Positions 17,471 to 26,979 of a DNA stretch of 64,000 nucleotides are shown here, one piece after another. Source of the stretch: Bradyrhizobium embrapense (GTDB lineage: Bacteria > Pseudomonadota > Alphaproteobacteria > Rhizobiales > Xanthobacteraceae); contig NZ_LFIP02000006.1 in NCBI RefSeq assembly GCF_001189235.2, forward strand, positions 351,470 to 415,469. Direction: 5' to 3'. The notes under the pieces are model-generated. The model had not been told where the DNA came from. It worked only from the letters and a program-made list of their open reading frames with translations, and ran no database searches. The stretch's first letter is position 1, and each line of letters begins with the position of its first letter. Position numbers and translations under genes: made by a program.

Positions 17471-17612
17471 CTTGTTCGTAACCTTACTTCAGTCGGAAAG
17501 ATGTCGGCGGCGGCGGAATGAAAGCGGGTTTGCAAGGTTTAAGAGTGCGTTAATCGGCATCGGCGACATTGCCCCGATTCGAGACAGATAAACGTAGCGT
17601 GCGGGGAAAACC

Positions 17613-19103
17613 ATGGCTGCCACCATTTTGATCGCCGATGATGACGCCGTACAGCGTCGTTTGGTTGAAAACATGGTGCAGAAGTGCGGCTACGAGCCCC
17701 TCGTCGTGGACAGCGGCGACGCGGCGATAGCGGCCCTGACCGCATCCGAGACGCAGGCGATCGATGCCGTCGTGCTCGACCTCGTGATGCCGGGCCTCGA
17801 CGGTCTCGGAGTCCTCGCAAAAATTCGTGAAGCTGGTTTGAACGTCCCGGTCATCGTGCAGACCGCGCATGGCGGCATCGACAATGTGGTGTCGGCGATG
17901 CGCGCCGGCGCCCAGGATTTCGTCGTCAAGCCGGTCGGCTTCGAGCGGCTGCAGGTGTCGCTGCGCAACGCCCTCAACGCGTCGGCGCTGAAGGGCGAAT
18001 TGCAGCGCATCCGCCACAGCCGCGAGGGCCGGCTGACCTTCTCCGACATCATCACCCGCAGCGAGGCGATGGCCGGCGTGCTGCGCACGGCGCAGAAAGC
18101 CGCATCCTCGACCATCCCGGTGCTGATCGAGGGCGAATCCGGCGTCGGCAAGGAACTGTTCGCGCGCGCCATCCACGGCAGCAGCGAGCGCAAGGCCAAG
18201 CCGTTCGTCGCGGTGAACTGCGGCGCGATCCCGGACAATCTGGTCGAATCGATCCTGTTCGGCCATGAGAAGGGCGCCTTCACCGGCGCCACCGAGCGTC
18301 ACCAGGGCAAGTTCGTCGAGGCCCATGGCGGCACGCTGTTCCTCGACGAGGTCGGCGAATTGCCGCTGGCTACGCAAGTGAAACTGCTGCGGGCGCTGCA
18401 GGAAGGCACCGTCGAGGCCGTCGGCGGCCGCAAGCCGGTCAAGGTCGATGTCCGGATCATCTCGGCGACCAACCGCAAGCTGCTCGACCTCGTGAAGGCC
18501 GGCCAGTTTCGCGAGGACCTGTTCTATCGCCTGCACGTGCTGCCGCTTACCATTCCGGCGCTGCGGCAACGGCGCGAAGATATCCCGCATCTGCTGCGGC
18601 ATTTCCTGGCGCGATTCTGCGCCGAGGAGAACCGCAACATTACCGGCATCAGCGGCGATGCGATGGCGCATCTGGCGCAGCTCGATTGGCCGGGCAACAT
18701 CCGCCAGCTCGAGAATACGGTCTATCGCGCCGTTGTCATGAGCGACGGCGACCAGCTCGGGCTCGCCGACTTCCCGCAAGGAACGACGCAGCCGGCGTCG
18801 GAGGGCAAATCGTTGCAGGGCGAGCCGCTGGTGGTGTCGCCGTCCACAGCCCCCGCCATGATCTCAGGTAATGAAATACCTTCAGCCTCTGCCTTGCCGA
18901 CTGCGGGTGGCCTCTCGATGCTCACGGCAGCAGGCGAGGTGCGCCCGCTAGAAGATCTCGAGAACGAGATCATCCGGTTCGCGATTTCGCATTACCGCGG
19001 CCAGATGTCGGAGGTCGCGCGTCGTCTCAAGATCGGCCGCTCGACGCTCTACCGCAAGCTCGACGAAGCTGCGGCGGGCACCCGGACAAGCGAGGCTACC
19101 TAG
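17613..19103 (+). CDS. sigma-54-dependent response regulator (NtrC type)
   Basis: A 496-residue regulator in three parts. The receiver domain (about 1-120) has the acidic pocket D9/D10, phosphoacceptor D56 in VVLDLVMPG, the T84 switch and K106. The AAA+ domain (about 145-375) has Walker A GESGVGKE (174-181), the sigma-54 contact loop GAFTGA (221-226) and a Walker B in LFLDEVGELP. A C-terminal Fis-type HTH (YRGQMSEVARRLKIGRSTLYRKLDE) ends it. It activates sigma-54 promoters after phosphorylation by an unknown kinase. No kinase gene is adjacent. The downstream neighbours make cell-wall enzymes, but no sigma-54 promoter is visible before them. Confidence 0.92.
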   Translation: MAATILIADDDAVQRRLVENMVQKCGYEPLVVDSGDAAIAALTASETQAIDAVVLDLVMPGLDGLGVLAKIREAGLNVPVIVQTAHGGIDNVVSAMRAGAQDFVVKPVGFERLQVSLRNALNASALKGELQRIRHSREGRLTFSDIITRSEAMAGVLRTAQKAASSTIPVLIEGESGVGKELFARAIHGSSERKAKPFVAVNCGAIPDNLVESILFGHEKGAFTGATERHQGKFVEAHGGTLFLDEVGELPLATQVKLLRALQEGTVEAVGGRKPVKVDVRIISATNRKLLDLVKAGQFREDLFYRLHVLPLTIPALRQRREDIPHLLRHFLARFCAEENRNITGISGDAMAHLAQLDWPGNIRQLENTVYRAVVMSDGDQLGLADFPQGTTQPASEGKSLQGEPLVVSPSTAPAMISGNEIPSASALPTAGGLSMLTAAGEVRPLEDLENEIIRFAISHYRGQMSEVARRLKIGRSTLYRKLDEAAAGTRTSEAT

Positions 19104-19409
19104 CCCTGAGGCCGACAGGGCCATACCAGGGAACCTTTTGAACCGTGTCGTGGCGGTGACAGACAAAGGCTGTGCCGCGTGGCAAAAACGCACGGCCCGA
19201 GCGAAATCAGCCGCTTCGAGGTCAGTTTGTCGTGAGTTGCCCCGCATGGCGCTGGCTGCATAAGAGGGGCAAATGTATCGTCTGCGTCAATTGCGTGCAG
19301 GCGTACGAGTCGCTTGAGAGGCCGGCGCTTCCGCGCAAGCTATGAAACCGAATACCGATTTGAACTGTTCCAGAATCTTAAGGGGCAGTTCCACCCAGGG
19401 GGTGCGAAA
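19104..19409. other. intergenic region without recognisable gene
   Basis: A 306-bp gap between the response regulator and the L,D-transpeptidase. I see no open frame with coding character and no clear hairpin. It should hold the promoter of the transpeptidase; a -24/-12 sigma-54 signature was looked for and not found. Confidence 0.5.
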
Positions 19410-21632
19410 ATGCGTGACTGTTCGAACAACCGTCGAGGATTTGACCGCGTCCTGATGGCCGTCGCGGCGACCTTCCTCACGGTGTCCGCGAGCTCGGCCT
19501 TCGCGCAGGACACGCCCCGCTCCAATGCCTCGGAACTCGCGATCGATGCCGCGATCCCGCGCCCCGAACCGGCCAACGTGCCGCCGCCGACCGCAAGCGA
19601 TTTCAAGGCCGACACCACCGCCGCGGTCCCCGATGCAGCCAAGCCGGCGGACGTGAAGCCCGCCGAGGTGCAGGCCACCGAAGCCAAGCCTGTGGATGCG
19701 AAGCCTGTCGATGCAAAGCCGGCCGATGTCGTCACCGCGCCGGCGACCAAGCCCGCAGATGCGCCGAAGACCGATACCGCGGTCGCGCCGGCCGCGGCCA
19801 CACCCGCCCCTGCAACCGCAACGGCGCCCGCCGCAACTCTGGCTCCCGCAACGGCGGCGGCTCCGGCTGCTGAGCCCGCGAAGGCTGCCAGCAACGTTGC
19901 CGCCGAGGATCAGCCGGTCGCCGACAAGCTGCGCGAGCAGCTCGCCAGCAAGTCTCTTCGCACCTTCGATCGCAAGAATGAGCGCGCTGCGGCCGAGAAG
20001 TTCTACTCGGCCCGCGACTACGCACCGGTCTTCACCAAGGCCGGCAAGCTGAACGACACCGGCAAGGGCGTCATCGCCCGCCTGAAGGATGCGGCCGCCG
20101 ACGGCCTCGATGCGTCAGACTATCCGGTGCCGGATTTCACTGCTGCGACGACGCCCGATGCGCTGGCCGACGCCGAGCTGAAGCTCGCCGCCAGCATGCT
20201 GGACTATGCTCGCCAGGCGCAGAGCGGCCGCATGCACTGGTCGCAGGTGTCGGCGGACATCCTCTATCCGGAGCACCCGATCGATCCGGCGGAAGTGTTC
20301 GCCAACGTGACCTCGGCCAAGGACGCCTCGGCCGCGCTCGACGGCTACAACCCGCCGCAGAAGCTTTACAAGGAGCTGAAGAAAAAGCTCGCCGAACTGC
20401 GCGGCCAGGGCGAGGGTCCGGTGATCACGATCGCCGACGGTCCCACGCTGAGATACGTCCCTGCACGGAAGAAGCAGGCCGCGGTCGAGATGGACGATCC
20501 GCGCGTGCCGGACCTGCGCAACAAGCTCGGCATCACCGAGGATACCGACAGCACCAAGTATGACGCGACGGTCGCGCGCGCAGTTGAGAAATTCCAGAGC
20601 AGCGTCGATCTAAAGCCGACCGGCGTGCTCGACGAACGCACGGTGAAGGCGCTGAACAACCCGAAGCGCGACCGCCAGATCGACACCGTGATCGTCAACA
20701 TGGAGCGCTGGCGCTGGCTGCCGCGCCAGCTCGGCGCCGCCAGTGTCGGCAATGCCTATGTGATCCTCAACATTCCCGACTACACGCTGAAGGTGATGCA
20801 GAACGGCGCGCAGGTCTGGACCACGCGCGTCGTCACTGGCAAGCCCGGCCAGCACGCCACACCGCTTCTGACCGAGACGATGAAGTACATCACCGTCAAT
20901 CCGACCTGGAACGTGCCGCCGTCGATCATCTACAACGAGTATCTGCCGGCCCTGCAGCAGGATCCGACGGTGCTGCAGCGCATGGGCCTGAAGCTCGAGC
21001 GCAACCGCGACGGCTCGATCCACATCTCGCAGCCGCCCGGCGAAGCCAACGCGCTCGGCCGCATCCGCTTCAATTTCCCGAACAAGTTCCTGGTCTATCA
21101 GCACGACACGCCGGACAAGTACCTGTTCGCCAAGGATGAGCGCGCCTTCAGCCACGGCTGCATGCGCGTGCAGAATCCGGATCAGTACGCGTCCGTGCTG
21201 CTCAACATCACCGAGCCGAACCAGCACTACACGCCGGAGCGGATCCGCAGCATGTACGGCTCGAGCGAAGTCGATCTGAAATTCCCGACGCCGATCCCGG
21301 TCAACATCACCTACCAGACCGCGTTCGTGGACGATGCCGGCAAATTGCAAATCCGCAGGGACATCTACGGCCGCGACGCCACCATGCTGTCGCTGCTCAG
21401 AAACGGCCGCGGCAAGGATCTTGAAGCCGTGGTGGCGCACGCCCAGCCGAGCTACGCGCGGCCGCCGAGCAGCAGCCTGCCCCCGGGCGTCAACGTTGCC
21501 GGTGACAACAGCGGCTTTGGCTCCTCCGGACCGAACTTCTTCGAGCGCCTGTTCGGTGGATTCGGCCAGCCGGAGCCGCAACCGGTCCGCCGCGGCCAGG
21601 CCCAGCAGCAGCGCCGGGTCATCACTCGCTAG
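19410..21632 (+). CDS. L,D-transpeptidase, YcbB/LdtD-like
   Basis: A 740-residue periplasmic murein enzyme that makes 3-3 cross-links between diaminopimelates. A signal peptide (about 1-33) ends at SAFAQD. Residues ~50-170 are a long Ala/Pro/Lys-rich, probably disordered linker with near-repeats (KPVDAKPVDAKPADV). Next come a domain typical of YcbB and a peptidoglycan-binding helical bundle (VARAVEKFQSSVDLKPTGVL, about 390-409). The YkuD catalytic domain has SHGCMRV, with nucleophile Cys584. The gene is followed by a DUF882 peptidase. It is longer than E. coli LdtD (615 aa) mainly because of the linker. The start at 19410 gives the signal peptide. Confidence 0.9.
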   Translation: MRDCSNNRRGFDRVLMAVAATFLTVSASSAFAQDTPRSNASELAIDAAIPRPEPANVPPPTASDFKADTTAAVPDAAKPADVKPAEVQATEAKPVDAKPVDAKPADVVTAPATKPADAPKTDTAVAPAAATPAPATATAPAATLAPATAAAPAAEPAKAASNVAAEDQPVADKLREQLASKSLRTFDRKNERAAAEKFYSARDYAPVFTKAGKLNDTGKGVIARLKDAAADGLDASDYPVPDFTAATTPDALADAELKLAASMLDYARQAQSGRMHWSQVSADILYPEHPIDPAEVFANVTSAKDASAALDGYNPPQKLYKELKKKLAELRGQGEGPVITIADGPTLRYVPARKKQAAVEMDDPRVPDLRNKLGITEDTDSTKYDATVARAVEKFQSSVDLKPTGVLDERTVKALNNPKRDRQIDTVIVNMERWRWLPRQLGAASVGNAYVILNIPDYTLKVMQNGAQVWTTRVVTGKPGQHATPLLTETMKYITVNPTWNVPPSIIYNEYLPALQQDPTVLQRMGLKLERNRDGSIHISQPPGEANALGRIRFNFPNKFLVYQHDTPDKYLFAKDERAFSHGCMRVQNPDQYASVLLNITEPNQHYTPERIRSMYGSSEVDLKFPTPIPVNITYQTAFVDDAGKLQIRRDIYGRDATMLSLLRNGRGKDLEAVVAHAQPSYARPPSSSLPPGVNVAGDNSGFGSSGPNFFERLFGGFGQPEPQPVRRGQAQQQRRVITR

Positions 21633-21675
21633 ACTGCCTCTCCGCCCGATTGCGATAAATATTGAAGTAAAATCA

Positions 21676-21702
21676 ACGATCTCGCTCAAAAAGCGAGATC
21701 GT
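21676..21702 (+). terminator. hairpin terminator after the L,D-transpeptidase
   Basis: ACGATCTCGCT and its perfect complement AGCGAGATCGT flank a CAAAA loop, 44 bp after the stop; the stem extends one further A-T pair. A TTTA stretch follows. It separates the transpeptidase from the next gene. Confidence 0.75.
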
Positions 21703-21896
21703 TTACGTTAACCATTTGCCATGGCGTCGGGGGAACAGGGCTATCTTTTGCCACACTCCCCCAGTTAGTTAAGCCCAACTTGGGGGCGGGTCGGTAAACC
21801 TCGGTTAACCCTCCCGCTTTAAGAAAGCGTTCACCGTCTTCCGCAGGGGGTCTGCGAGGATGCCGACCGAACGCTCGTCGACTGGGTGGGCTCATA

Positions 21897-23495
21897 GTGC
21901 TGGCTGTTTTCGCACGCCGCTACAAACCGCTGTCGCTGCCTAAGGCCGGATATCAAGTCGGCCTGACCGCGCTATTGCTGTTGGCGGGCGCCGGCTCGGT
22001 GCACGACGCGACTGCGCTGAACCAGACCCGCACCCTCTCCTTCCACCACACCCACTCCGGCGAAGACCTCACCGTCACCTTCAAGCGCGATGGCCGCTAC
22101 GATGAAGCCGCGCTGAAGCAGCTCAATCACTTCCTGCGCGACTGGCGTTCCCAGGACGAGACGGTGATGGACCGTCATTTGTTCGACATCCTCTGGGAAG
22201 TCTACAGCGACGTCGGCGGCAAGCAGCCGATCCAGATCATCTCCGCCTATCGCGCCCCTGCCACCAACGCCATGCTCCGCCGCCGCTCCTCAGGCGTTGC
22301 GCGCCACAGCCAGCACATGCTGGGACATGCGATGGACTTCTTCATTCCGGGCGTGCCGCTCGAGCAGATCCGCTTCGCCGGTCTGCGGCTACAGCGCGGC
22401 GGCGTCGGCTTCTATCCGACCTCGGGCTCGCCGTTCGTGCATCTCGACACCGGCAGCATCCGGCACTGGCCGCGGATGACCCGCGAGCAGCTGGTCCGGG
22501 TGTTCCCGGATGGCCGCACCGTCCATGTCCCGACCGACGGCACGCCGCTGAAGGGCTATGAACTCGCCAAGGCCGACATCGAACGCCGCGGCAATGGCGA
22601 CGATGCTGCGACCATCAGCAAGCCGACCCTCTTCGCCAAGCTGTTCGGGGCCGGCAAGTCGGGTGACGATGAGGACGAAGGCGCGGCCGCCGTGAACGAC
22701 AGGCCCGCCGCCCCGACCGTGGTTGCGGCAGCAGCGCCCGCCAAATCCGCCGAGCCCGTTCCGCTGCCGCGCGCCAAGCCGCAGCAGTTCGCCGCCGCGA
22801 TCCAGCTCGCGGCCGCCGACGCGCAGCTCGTCCCGATGCCGAAGGCGAAACCGGCCGTGCAGGTGGTGCAGACCGCCGAGAACACCGAGCCGCAATCGCC
22901 CGCCGACATCATCAATGCCCGCGGCTTCTGGGGTGACGAGTCGGCAGCGCCGAAGCAGGCGTCGGCCGCGCAGATCGCCGCGCTGAAGGCGCGTGAGGCG
23001 GTCGGCGGCGCCGATCCGCAGACCACTGCCAGCACGACTGACAACTTCAACAAGGCGCTCGCCTATGCGCCGGCTGCGTCCTCACCGGTCGATCGCGCCA
23101 ATATCGTCGCTGCCACCGCACCGATCCCGCGCAATGTGCGCCCGACGCGCAATGCGGCAGCGCCGGCCACCGAAATCAACACCGTGATCGCGAAGGGCAC
23201 GCCTGGCCAGGGCGTGATCACGACGTCGGCGCGGATCTCTGCCGCCAAGGGCAACGACATCTGGATGCGCGTCGTGATGCTGGCGCCGAGCGCGAGCAGC
23301 GGCATGCTGACCACGGTGCTTGGCGACACCGACATGAATATGATGCGGCAGCATTTCGTGAAGCCGCAGGCCGCCGTCGCCATGACCTTCTCGGAAGATC
23401 CGATGATGGGCATGACCTGCGATCGCTTCTCGGGCTCGGCGACCGCGCTGCTGACCACCCAGTCCTTCGTGCTGCGCACCGCCTCGCTGCGCTGA
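21897..23495 (+). CDS. DUF882 (MepK/YcbK-like) murein peptidase with long C-terminal extension
   Basis: A 532-residue protein with a GTG start. A hydrophobic signal (about 22-40) leads into the DUF882/M15-like domain (about 45-200). The Zn site is visible: H140-x6-D147 in QHMLGHAMD and H182 in FVHLD, plus HTHSGEDL at the entry. E. coli YcbK (MepK) is a zinc endopeptidase that cuts 3-3 cross-links and lies next to ycbB, the same order as here. The remainder is Ala/Pro/Lys-rich linker (about 240-400) and a C-terminal block (about 410-532) with MMRQHFVKPQAAVAMTF. E. coli MepK is only 182 aa, so this form is far longer. The function is inferred from the family. Confidence 0.85.
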   Translation: MLAVFARRYKPLSLPKAGYQVGLTALLLLAGAGSVHDATALNQTRTLSFHHTHSGEDLTVTFKRDGRYDEAALKQLNHFLRDWRSQDETVMDRHLFDILWEVYSDVGGKQPIQIISAYRAPATNAMLRRRSSGVARHSQHMLGHAMDFFIPGVPLEQIRFAGLRLQRGGVGFYPTSGSPFVHLDTGSIRHWPRMTREQLVRVFPDGRTVHVPTDGTPLKGYELAKADIERRGNGDDAATISKPTLFAKLFGAGKSGDDEDEGAAAVNDRPAAPTVVAAAAPAKSAEPVPLPRAKPQQFAAAIQLAAADAQLVPMPKAKPAVQVVQTAENTEPQSPADIINARGFWGDESAAPKQASAAQIAALKAREAVGGADPQTTASTTDNFNKALAYAPAASSPVDRANIVAATAPIPRNVRPTRNAAAPATEINTVIAKGTPGQGVITTSARISAAKGNDIWMRVVMLAPSASSGMLTTVLGDTDMNMMRQHFVKPQAAVAMTFSEDPMMGMTCDRFSGSATALLTTQSFVLRTASLR

Positions 23496-23526
23496 ACCTC
23501 CTCGACAACATCACTTCAGCAGCCAT

Positions 23527-25290
23527 TTAAGCCGGCAGCCCTGCCTTGAGCAGGCCGGCCTCGTAGCGCGCCCGGTCGGGCTCGCGCCTGTAGTGCTGGG
23601 TTGCCAGATGCGCTGCGACCGAGAAGCTCGGCTCGCGCTTCAGCACCTCGGTCGCATGGGCTGAGGCCGCCACCGAATTGCCCATCTGCGCCAGGGTCGC
23701 GGCGAGGAAGGCGTGATGCGTGTGGTCGGGCCGCGTGATCCGCGAGAACGCCTCGGCCGCATCGGCATATTTCTCGGCGCAATAGCAGGCGCGGCCGAGA
23801 TGGCTCCAGAACCGCTCCGGATGGAACGGATTGAGGCGCATCGCCCGCTTGATCCAGTCGATGCCCTCCTCCGGCCGCCCGAGCCAGGTCAGGAGCTCGC
23901 CCTGCTGCACCACGACCAGGTCGTAGTTCGGATTGAGCGCAAGCGCGCGCTCCTGATGGAAGGCCGCCTTGTCGTGGTCGTCGCGGTTGAGGTTCAGCGC
24001 AGCGAGGATCCGGTGCACGTCGCTGTCGTTGTCGTCGAGCCTGAGCGCGATCTCAAGCTCGGCGGCGACCTGCGCGAAGGTCGCGTCGCGGTCGTCGCAC
24101 CAATTGTAGACCCAGGTCTGGCCGAGCACGCAGGCCCGCCAGGCGTGCGCATGGGCGTAGTTGGGATCGAGCACGATGGCCCGCTCGAGCAGGCGCTGCG
24201 CTTCCATATTGTCGTCGCGCGCCGAGCGGTGATGCAGCACCTTGGCGGCGAGCACGCACTCGTAGGCCGCCATGTTGTCGGTCGGCTTGCGCTTGACGCG
24301 GTCATGGGCGGCGGCCTCGACACGGCCCGGCAAGGTCGCCACGATCGCGCGCGTCATCTCGTCCTGGATGGCGAAGATGTCGGCAAGCTCGCGGTCGTAG
24401 CGCTCGGCCCAGACGTGCCGGTCCGCCTCGGCATCGATCAGTTGCACCGTGACGCGGATCCGGCCGCCCGCCTTGCGCACGCTGCCCTCCAGCACATAGT
24501 CGACGGCGAATTCCTTCGCGACGTCCTGCACCTTCACCGCCTTGCCCTTGTACACGAAGGTCGAGTTGCGCGAGATCACCAGCAGATCGTGGAAGCGCGA
24601 CAGTTCGGTGATGATGTCCTCGGTGAGACCGTCGGCGAAGAATTCCTGCTCGGGATCGCCGCTCATATTGACCAGCGGCAACACGGCGATCGAGGGCTTC
24701 TTGGCGACGACAGGGGCGGCGGCCACGCTCGGATGGTCGGTTGCGGAACTGGCGCACGATTCGAGATGGATGCGGAAAACCCGGATCGGGCGCGCGATGT
24801 TCTTGACGATCTGGTCGCCGAGATCCTCGAAGCTCAGATCCTCGAGGCGATCGCCGACTTGATCACGGACCGCACCGGAAATGCAGATGCCGCCGGGTTC
24901 GGCCAGCGTCTCCAGACGCGACGCGACATTGACGCCGTCGCCGAAGATATCGGCACCGTCCACAATCACGTCGCCGAGATTGATGCCGATACGAAACTGC
25001 ATCCAGCGCGCCGGCGCGACGTCGGCGTTGCGCCTGGCCATCCTGCTCTGGACCTCGGCCGCGCACAGCACAGCCTCGACCACGCTGTGGAATTCGACCA
25101 GCAGGCCGTCGCCGGTGGTCTTGATGATGCGGCCGCGATTTTTGCTGATGGCCGGATCGATCAGCTCGATCCGATGGGTCTTGAGGCGCGCAAGGGTGCC
25201 CGTCTCGTCAGCCTCCATCAGGCGGCTAAAGCCGACCATGTCGGCGGCGAGGACCGCAGCGAGCCGACGCTCTGGTCCTGGCACGTCCAT
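23527..25290 (-). CDS. class III adenylate/guanylate cyclase with TPR C-terminus
   Basis: A 587-residue protein. The N-terminal catalytic domain (about 8-175) has the metal Asp in LAADMVGFSRLM, then IIKTTGDGLLVEF and the metal/transition region DGADIFGDGVNVASRLE, the set needed for activity. A TolB-like middle part (about 205-300, with IAVLPLVNMSGDPEQEFFADGL) is typical of rhizobial cyclases and is followed by TPR repeats to the end. It should make cAMP (or cGMP) in the cytosol and be controlled by the TPR/TolB-like region. It is monocistronic. Related multi-copy cyclases are common in Bradyrhizobium. Confidence 0.9.
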   Translation of the reverse strand: MDVPGPERRLAAVLAADMVGFSRLMEADETGTLARLKTHRIELIDPAISKNRGRIIKTTGDGLLVEFHSVVEAVLCAAEVQSRMARRNADVAPARWMQFRIGINLGDVIVDGADIFGDGVNVASRLETLAEPGGICISGAVRDQVGDRLEDLSFEDLGDQIVKNIARPIRVFRIHLESCASSATDHPSVAAAPVVAKKPSIAVLPLVNMSGDPEQEFFADGLTEDIITELSRFHDLLVISRNSTFVYKGKAVKVQDVAKEFAVDYVLEGSVRKAGGRIRVTVQLIDAEADRHVWAERYDRELADIFAIQDEMTRAIVATLPGRVEAAAHDRVKRKPTDNMAAYECVLAAKVLHHRSARDDNMEAQRLLERAIVLDPNYAHAHAWRACVLGQTWVYNWCDDRDATFAQVAAELEIALRLDDNDSDVHRILAALNLNRDDHDKAAFHQERALALNPNYDLVVVQQGELLTWLGRPEEGIDWIKRAMRLNPFHPERFWSHLGRACYCAEKYADAAEAFSRITRPDHTHHAFLAATLAQMGNSVAASAHATEVLKREPSFSVAAHLATQHYRREPDRARYEAGLLKAGLPA

Positions 25291-25420
25291 CTGAACGATC
25301 TGCCCGGTTACCTCACCGGCAGACTAGCAAATCCCGGGATGTCACCCAAGCCTCGCCAAGAGGCTTGGCGAGTTGCCCCGGGCGGGCGCCTCGGCCACGC
25401 CGGACCGGCCGCCTGCGGCC

Positions 25421-25693
25421 TCAGAGCATCCCGAGCGCCTGCATATAGGTCTCCAGGATGGTTTCCTGCTCCTGGCGCTCGTTGGCATCCTGCTTGCGCA
25501 GGCGCACGATGGTGCGCAGCGCCTTGACGTCGAAGCCGTTGCCCTTGGCTTCGGCATAGACGTCGCGGATATCGTCCGAGATGGTCTTCTTTTCCTCTTC
25601 CAGCCGCTCGATGCGCTCGATGATGGACTTGAGCTGGTCCTTGGCAAATCGCGTTGCGGGTTCATCCTGAACGGCGGCAGACGTGGTGGCCAT
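25421..25693 (-). CDS. gapR: nucleoid-associated protein GapR (DUF2312)
   Basis: A 90-residue helical protein whose core FAKDQLKSIIERIERLEEEKKTISDDIRDVYAEAKGNGFDVKALRTIVRLRK is the DUF2312 signature. GapR of Caulobacter forms a tetrameric clamp on overtwisted, AT-rich DNA ahead of polymerases and stimulates topoisomerases. The Lys/Arg face and the coiled coil are preserved. The ATG at 25693 is chosen because the family starts with a short flexible tail. It is next to DUF1244 and a cyclase, with no obvious operon. Confidence 0.93.
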   Translation of the reverse strand: MATTSAAVQDEPATRFAKDQLKSIIERIERLEEEKKTISDDIRDVYAEAKGNGFDVKALRTIVRLRKQDANERQEQETILETYMQALGML

Positions 25694-25868
25694 CGCGTAC
25701 TCCTGAAATGGCAATGAAATGTCGCGCGAATACGCGCCACGCGCACCGCTTGTTGCGGGCGACCCTCGATTTTGGAGCACGTCCCGTCAAGGAAACATCG
25801 CGCTCATCCACAGCGCGCCCACAGGAGATGCGGACGACCACGGAACTGGCGTCACATTAGATCGGGAA

Positions 25869-26171
25869 TTAATGCCCGGTTTGGGCCTTCTTCATCGCCG
25901 CAAGTTGATCCGGCGTCGCGCTGCCCTGATACTTCGCCTTCCACTCCTCATAGGGCATGCCGTAGACGGCCTCGCGGCTCTCGTCCTTGCTCACCGCAAG
26001 GCCCTTGGCGTCGGCCTCTTCCTTCAACCAGTTGGACAGGCAATTGCGGCAGAAGCCGGCAAGATTCATCAGGTCGATGTTCTGCACATCGGTCCGGTTG
26101 CGGAGATGATCGACGAGGCGCCGGAACACCGCGGCCTCAAGTTCTGTTCTGGTTTTGGCGTCAATGCTCAT
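25869..26171 (-). CDS. DUF1244 domain protein
   Basis: A 100-residue helical protein of the DUF1244 family, common in alphaproteobacteria. The conserved block AAVFRRLVDHLRNRTDVQNIDLMNLAGFCRNCLSNW contains the FCRNCL cysteines, followed by YGMPYEEWKAKYQ. The role is not established biochemically. It lies upstream of gapR in the same direction but separated by 175 bp, so co-transcription is possible but not shown. Confidence 0.9.
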   Translation of the reverse strand: MSIDAKTRTELEAAVFRRLVDHLRNRTDVQNIDLMNLAGFCRNCLSNWLKEEADAKGLAVSKDESREAVYGMPYEEWKAKYQGSATPDQLAAMKKAQTGH

Positions 26172-26370
26172 GATCGTGATCCCGGTGTGATGCGCTCACC
26201 ATATTGATATCAGATGGGAATTGTCACAGATTTTGCCATATCGACGCGCAATACGGACCAGTCCGGCCACACTGGCCACGGTCCCGCAGCGTGTGGGGAC
26301 GGGCGCCCCGCCCGTTGACAGTGCCGGCCGGGCACGCGAAATCGACAATGATTTGATATAGCTTCGCCGC

Positions 26371-26979
26371 ATGAGCCCAACAGATTCTCTCGCCCCTGCT
26401 CCCCGCACCATCCGCCTGATCCTGGCCGGCATCCTGCCGGTGCTGGCGCTGGTCGCGGTGTGCCTGTGGACGAGCCCGGCGGCCGCCGATTTCCGGCTCT
26501 GCAACAACACCTCGAGCAGGGTCGGGATCGCGCTCGGCTACAAGGATGCCGAGGGCTGGACCACGGAGGGCTGGTGGAATGTGTCCTCGCGGACCTGCGA
26601 GACCCTGCTGCGCGGCAATCTTGTGGCGCGCTACTACTACATCTACGCTCTCGACTACGATCGCGGCGGCGAATGGTCCGGCCAGGCCTTCATGTGCTCG
26701 CGCGACAAGGAATTCACCATCAAGGGCACCGAGAATTGCCTGGCGCGGGGCTTTGACCGCACCGGCTTCTTCGAAGTCGACACCGGCGAGCAGCGTGCAT
26801 GGACCGTCCAGCTGACCGAAGCCAACGAACAACAGCCGCAGAAAGTCCCGGGAATGCCGGGCGGCGTGGCCCCGGGAAGCCCCGGGGCGATGCCGGGCCT
26901 GCCCAACCCGCCGCCGGGCGCAGCGCCTCCGGGCGCGTCTGGTCTGCCGCCAGCCGCACCACCCGGAAACAAACAATGA
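26371..26979 (+). CDS. DUF1036 domain protein (secreted/periplasmic)
   Basis: A 202-residue protein. A hydrophobic signal (about 12-36) ends near SPAAADF. The DUF1036 domain (about 36-140) begins FRLCNNTSSRVGIALGY and includes WNVSSRTCETL and RYYYIYALDY, with conserved cysteines that may pair. The C-terminal 50 residues are Gly/Pro/Ala-rich (PGMPGGVAPGSPGAMPG). Such proteins are exported and of unknown function. Its stop overlaps the start of pyk by 4 bp (ATGA), so the two genes are translationally coupled. Confidence 0.88.
   Translation: MSPTDSLAPAPRTIRLILAGILPVLALVAVCLWTSPAAADFRLCNNTSSRVGIALGYKDAEGWTTEGWWNVSSRTCETLLRGNLVARYYYIYALDYDRGGEWSGQAFMCSRDKEFTIKGTENCLARGFDRTGFFEVDTGEQRAWTVQLTEANEQQPQKVPGMPGGVAPGSPGAMPGLPNPPPGAAPPGASGLPPAAPPGNKQ

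Noticed and set aside
16127..17521. 464-codon plus-strand open frame opposite pepF
   Set aside because: Shadow of pepF; lacks recognisable motifs.
19104..19409. Sigma-54 promoter in front of the L,D-transpeptidase
   Set aside because: A TGGC...TGC pair exists near 19250 but the spacing (10 instead of 12 between GG and GC) does not fit the consensus.
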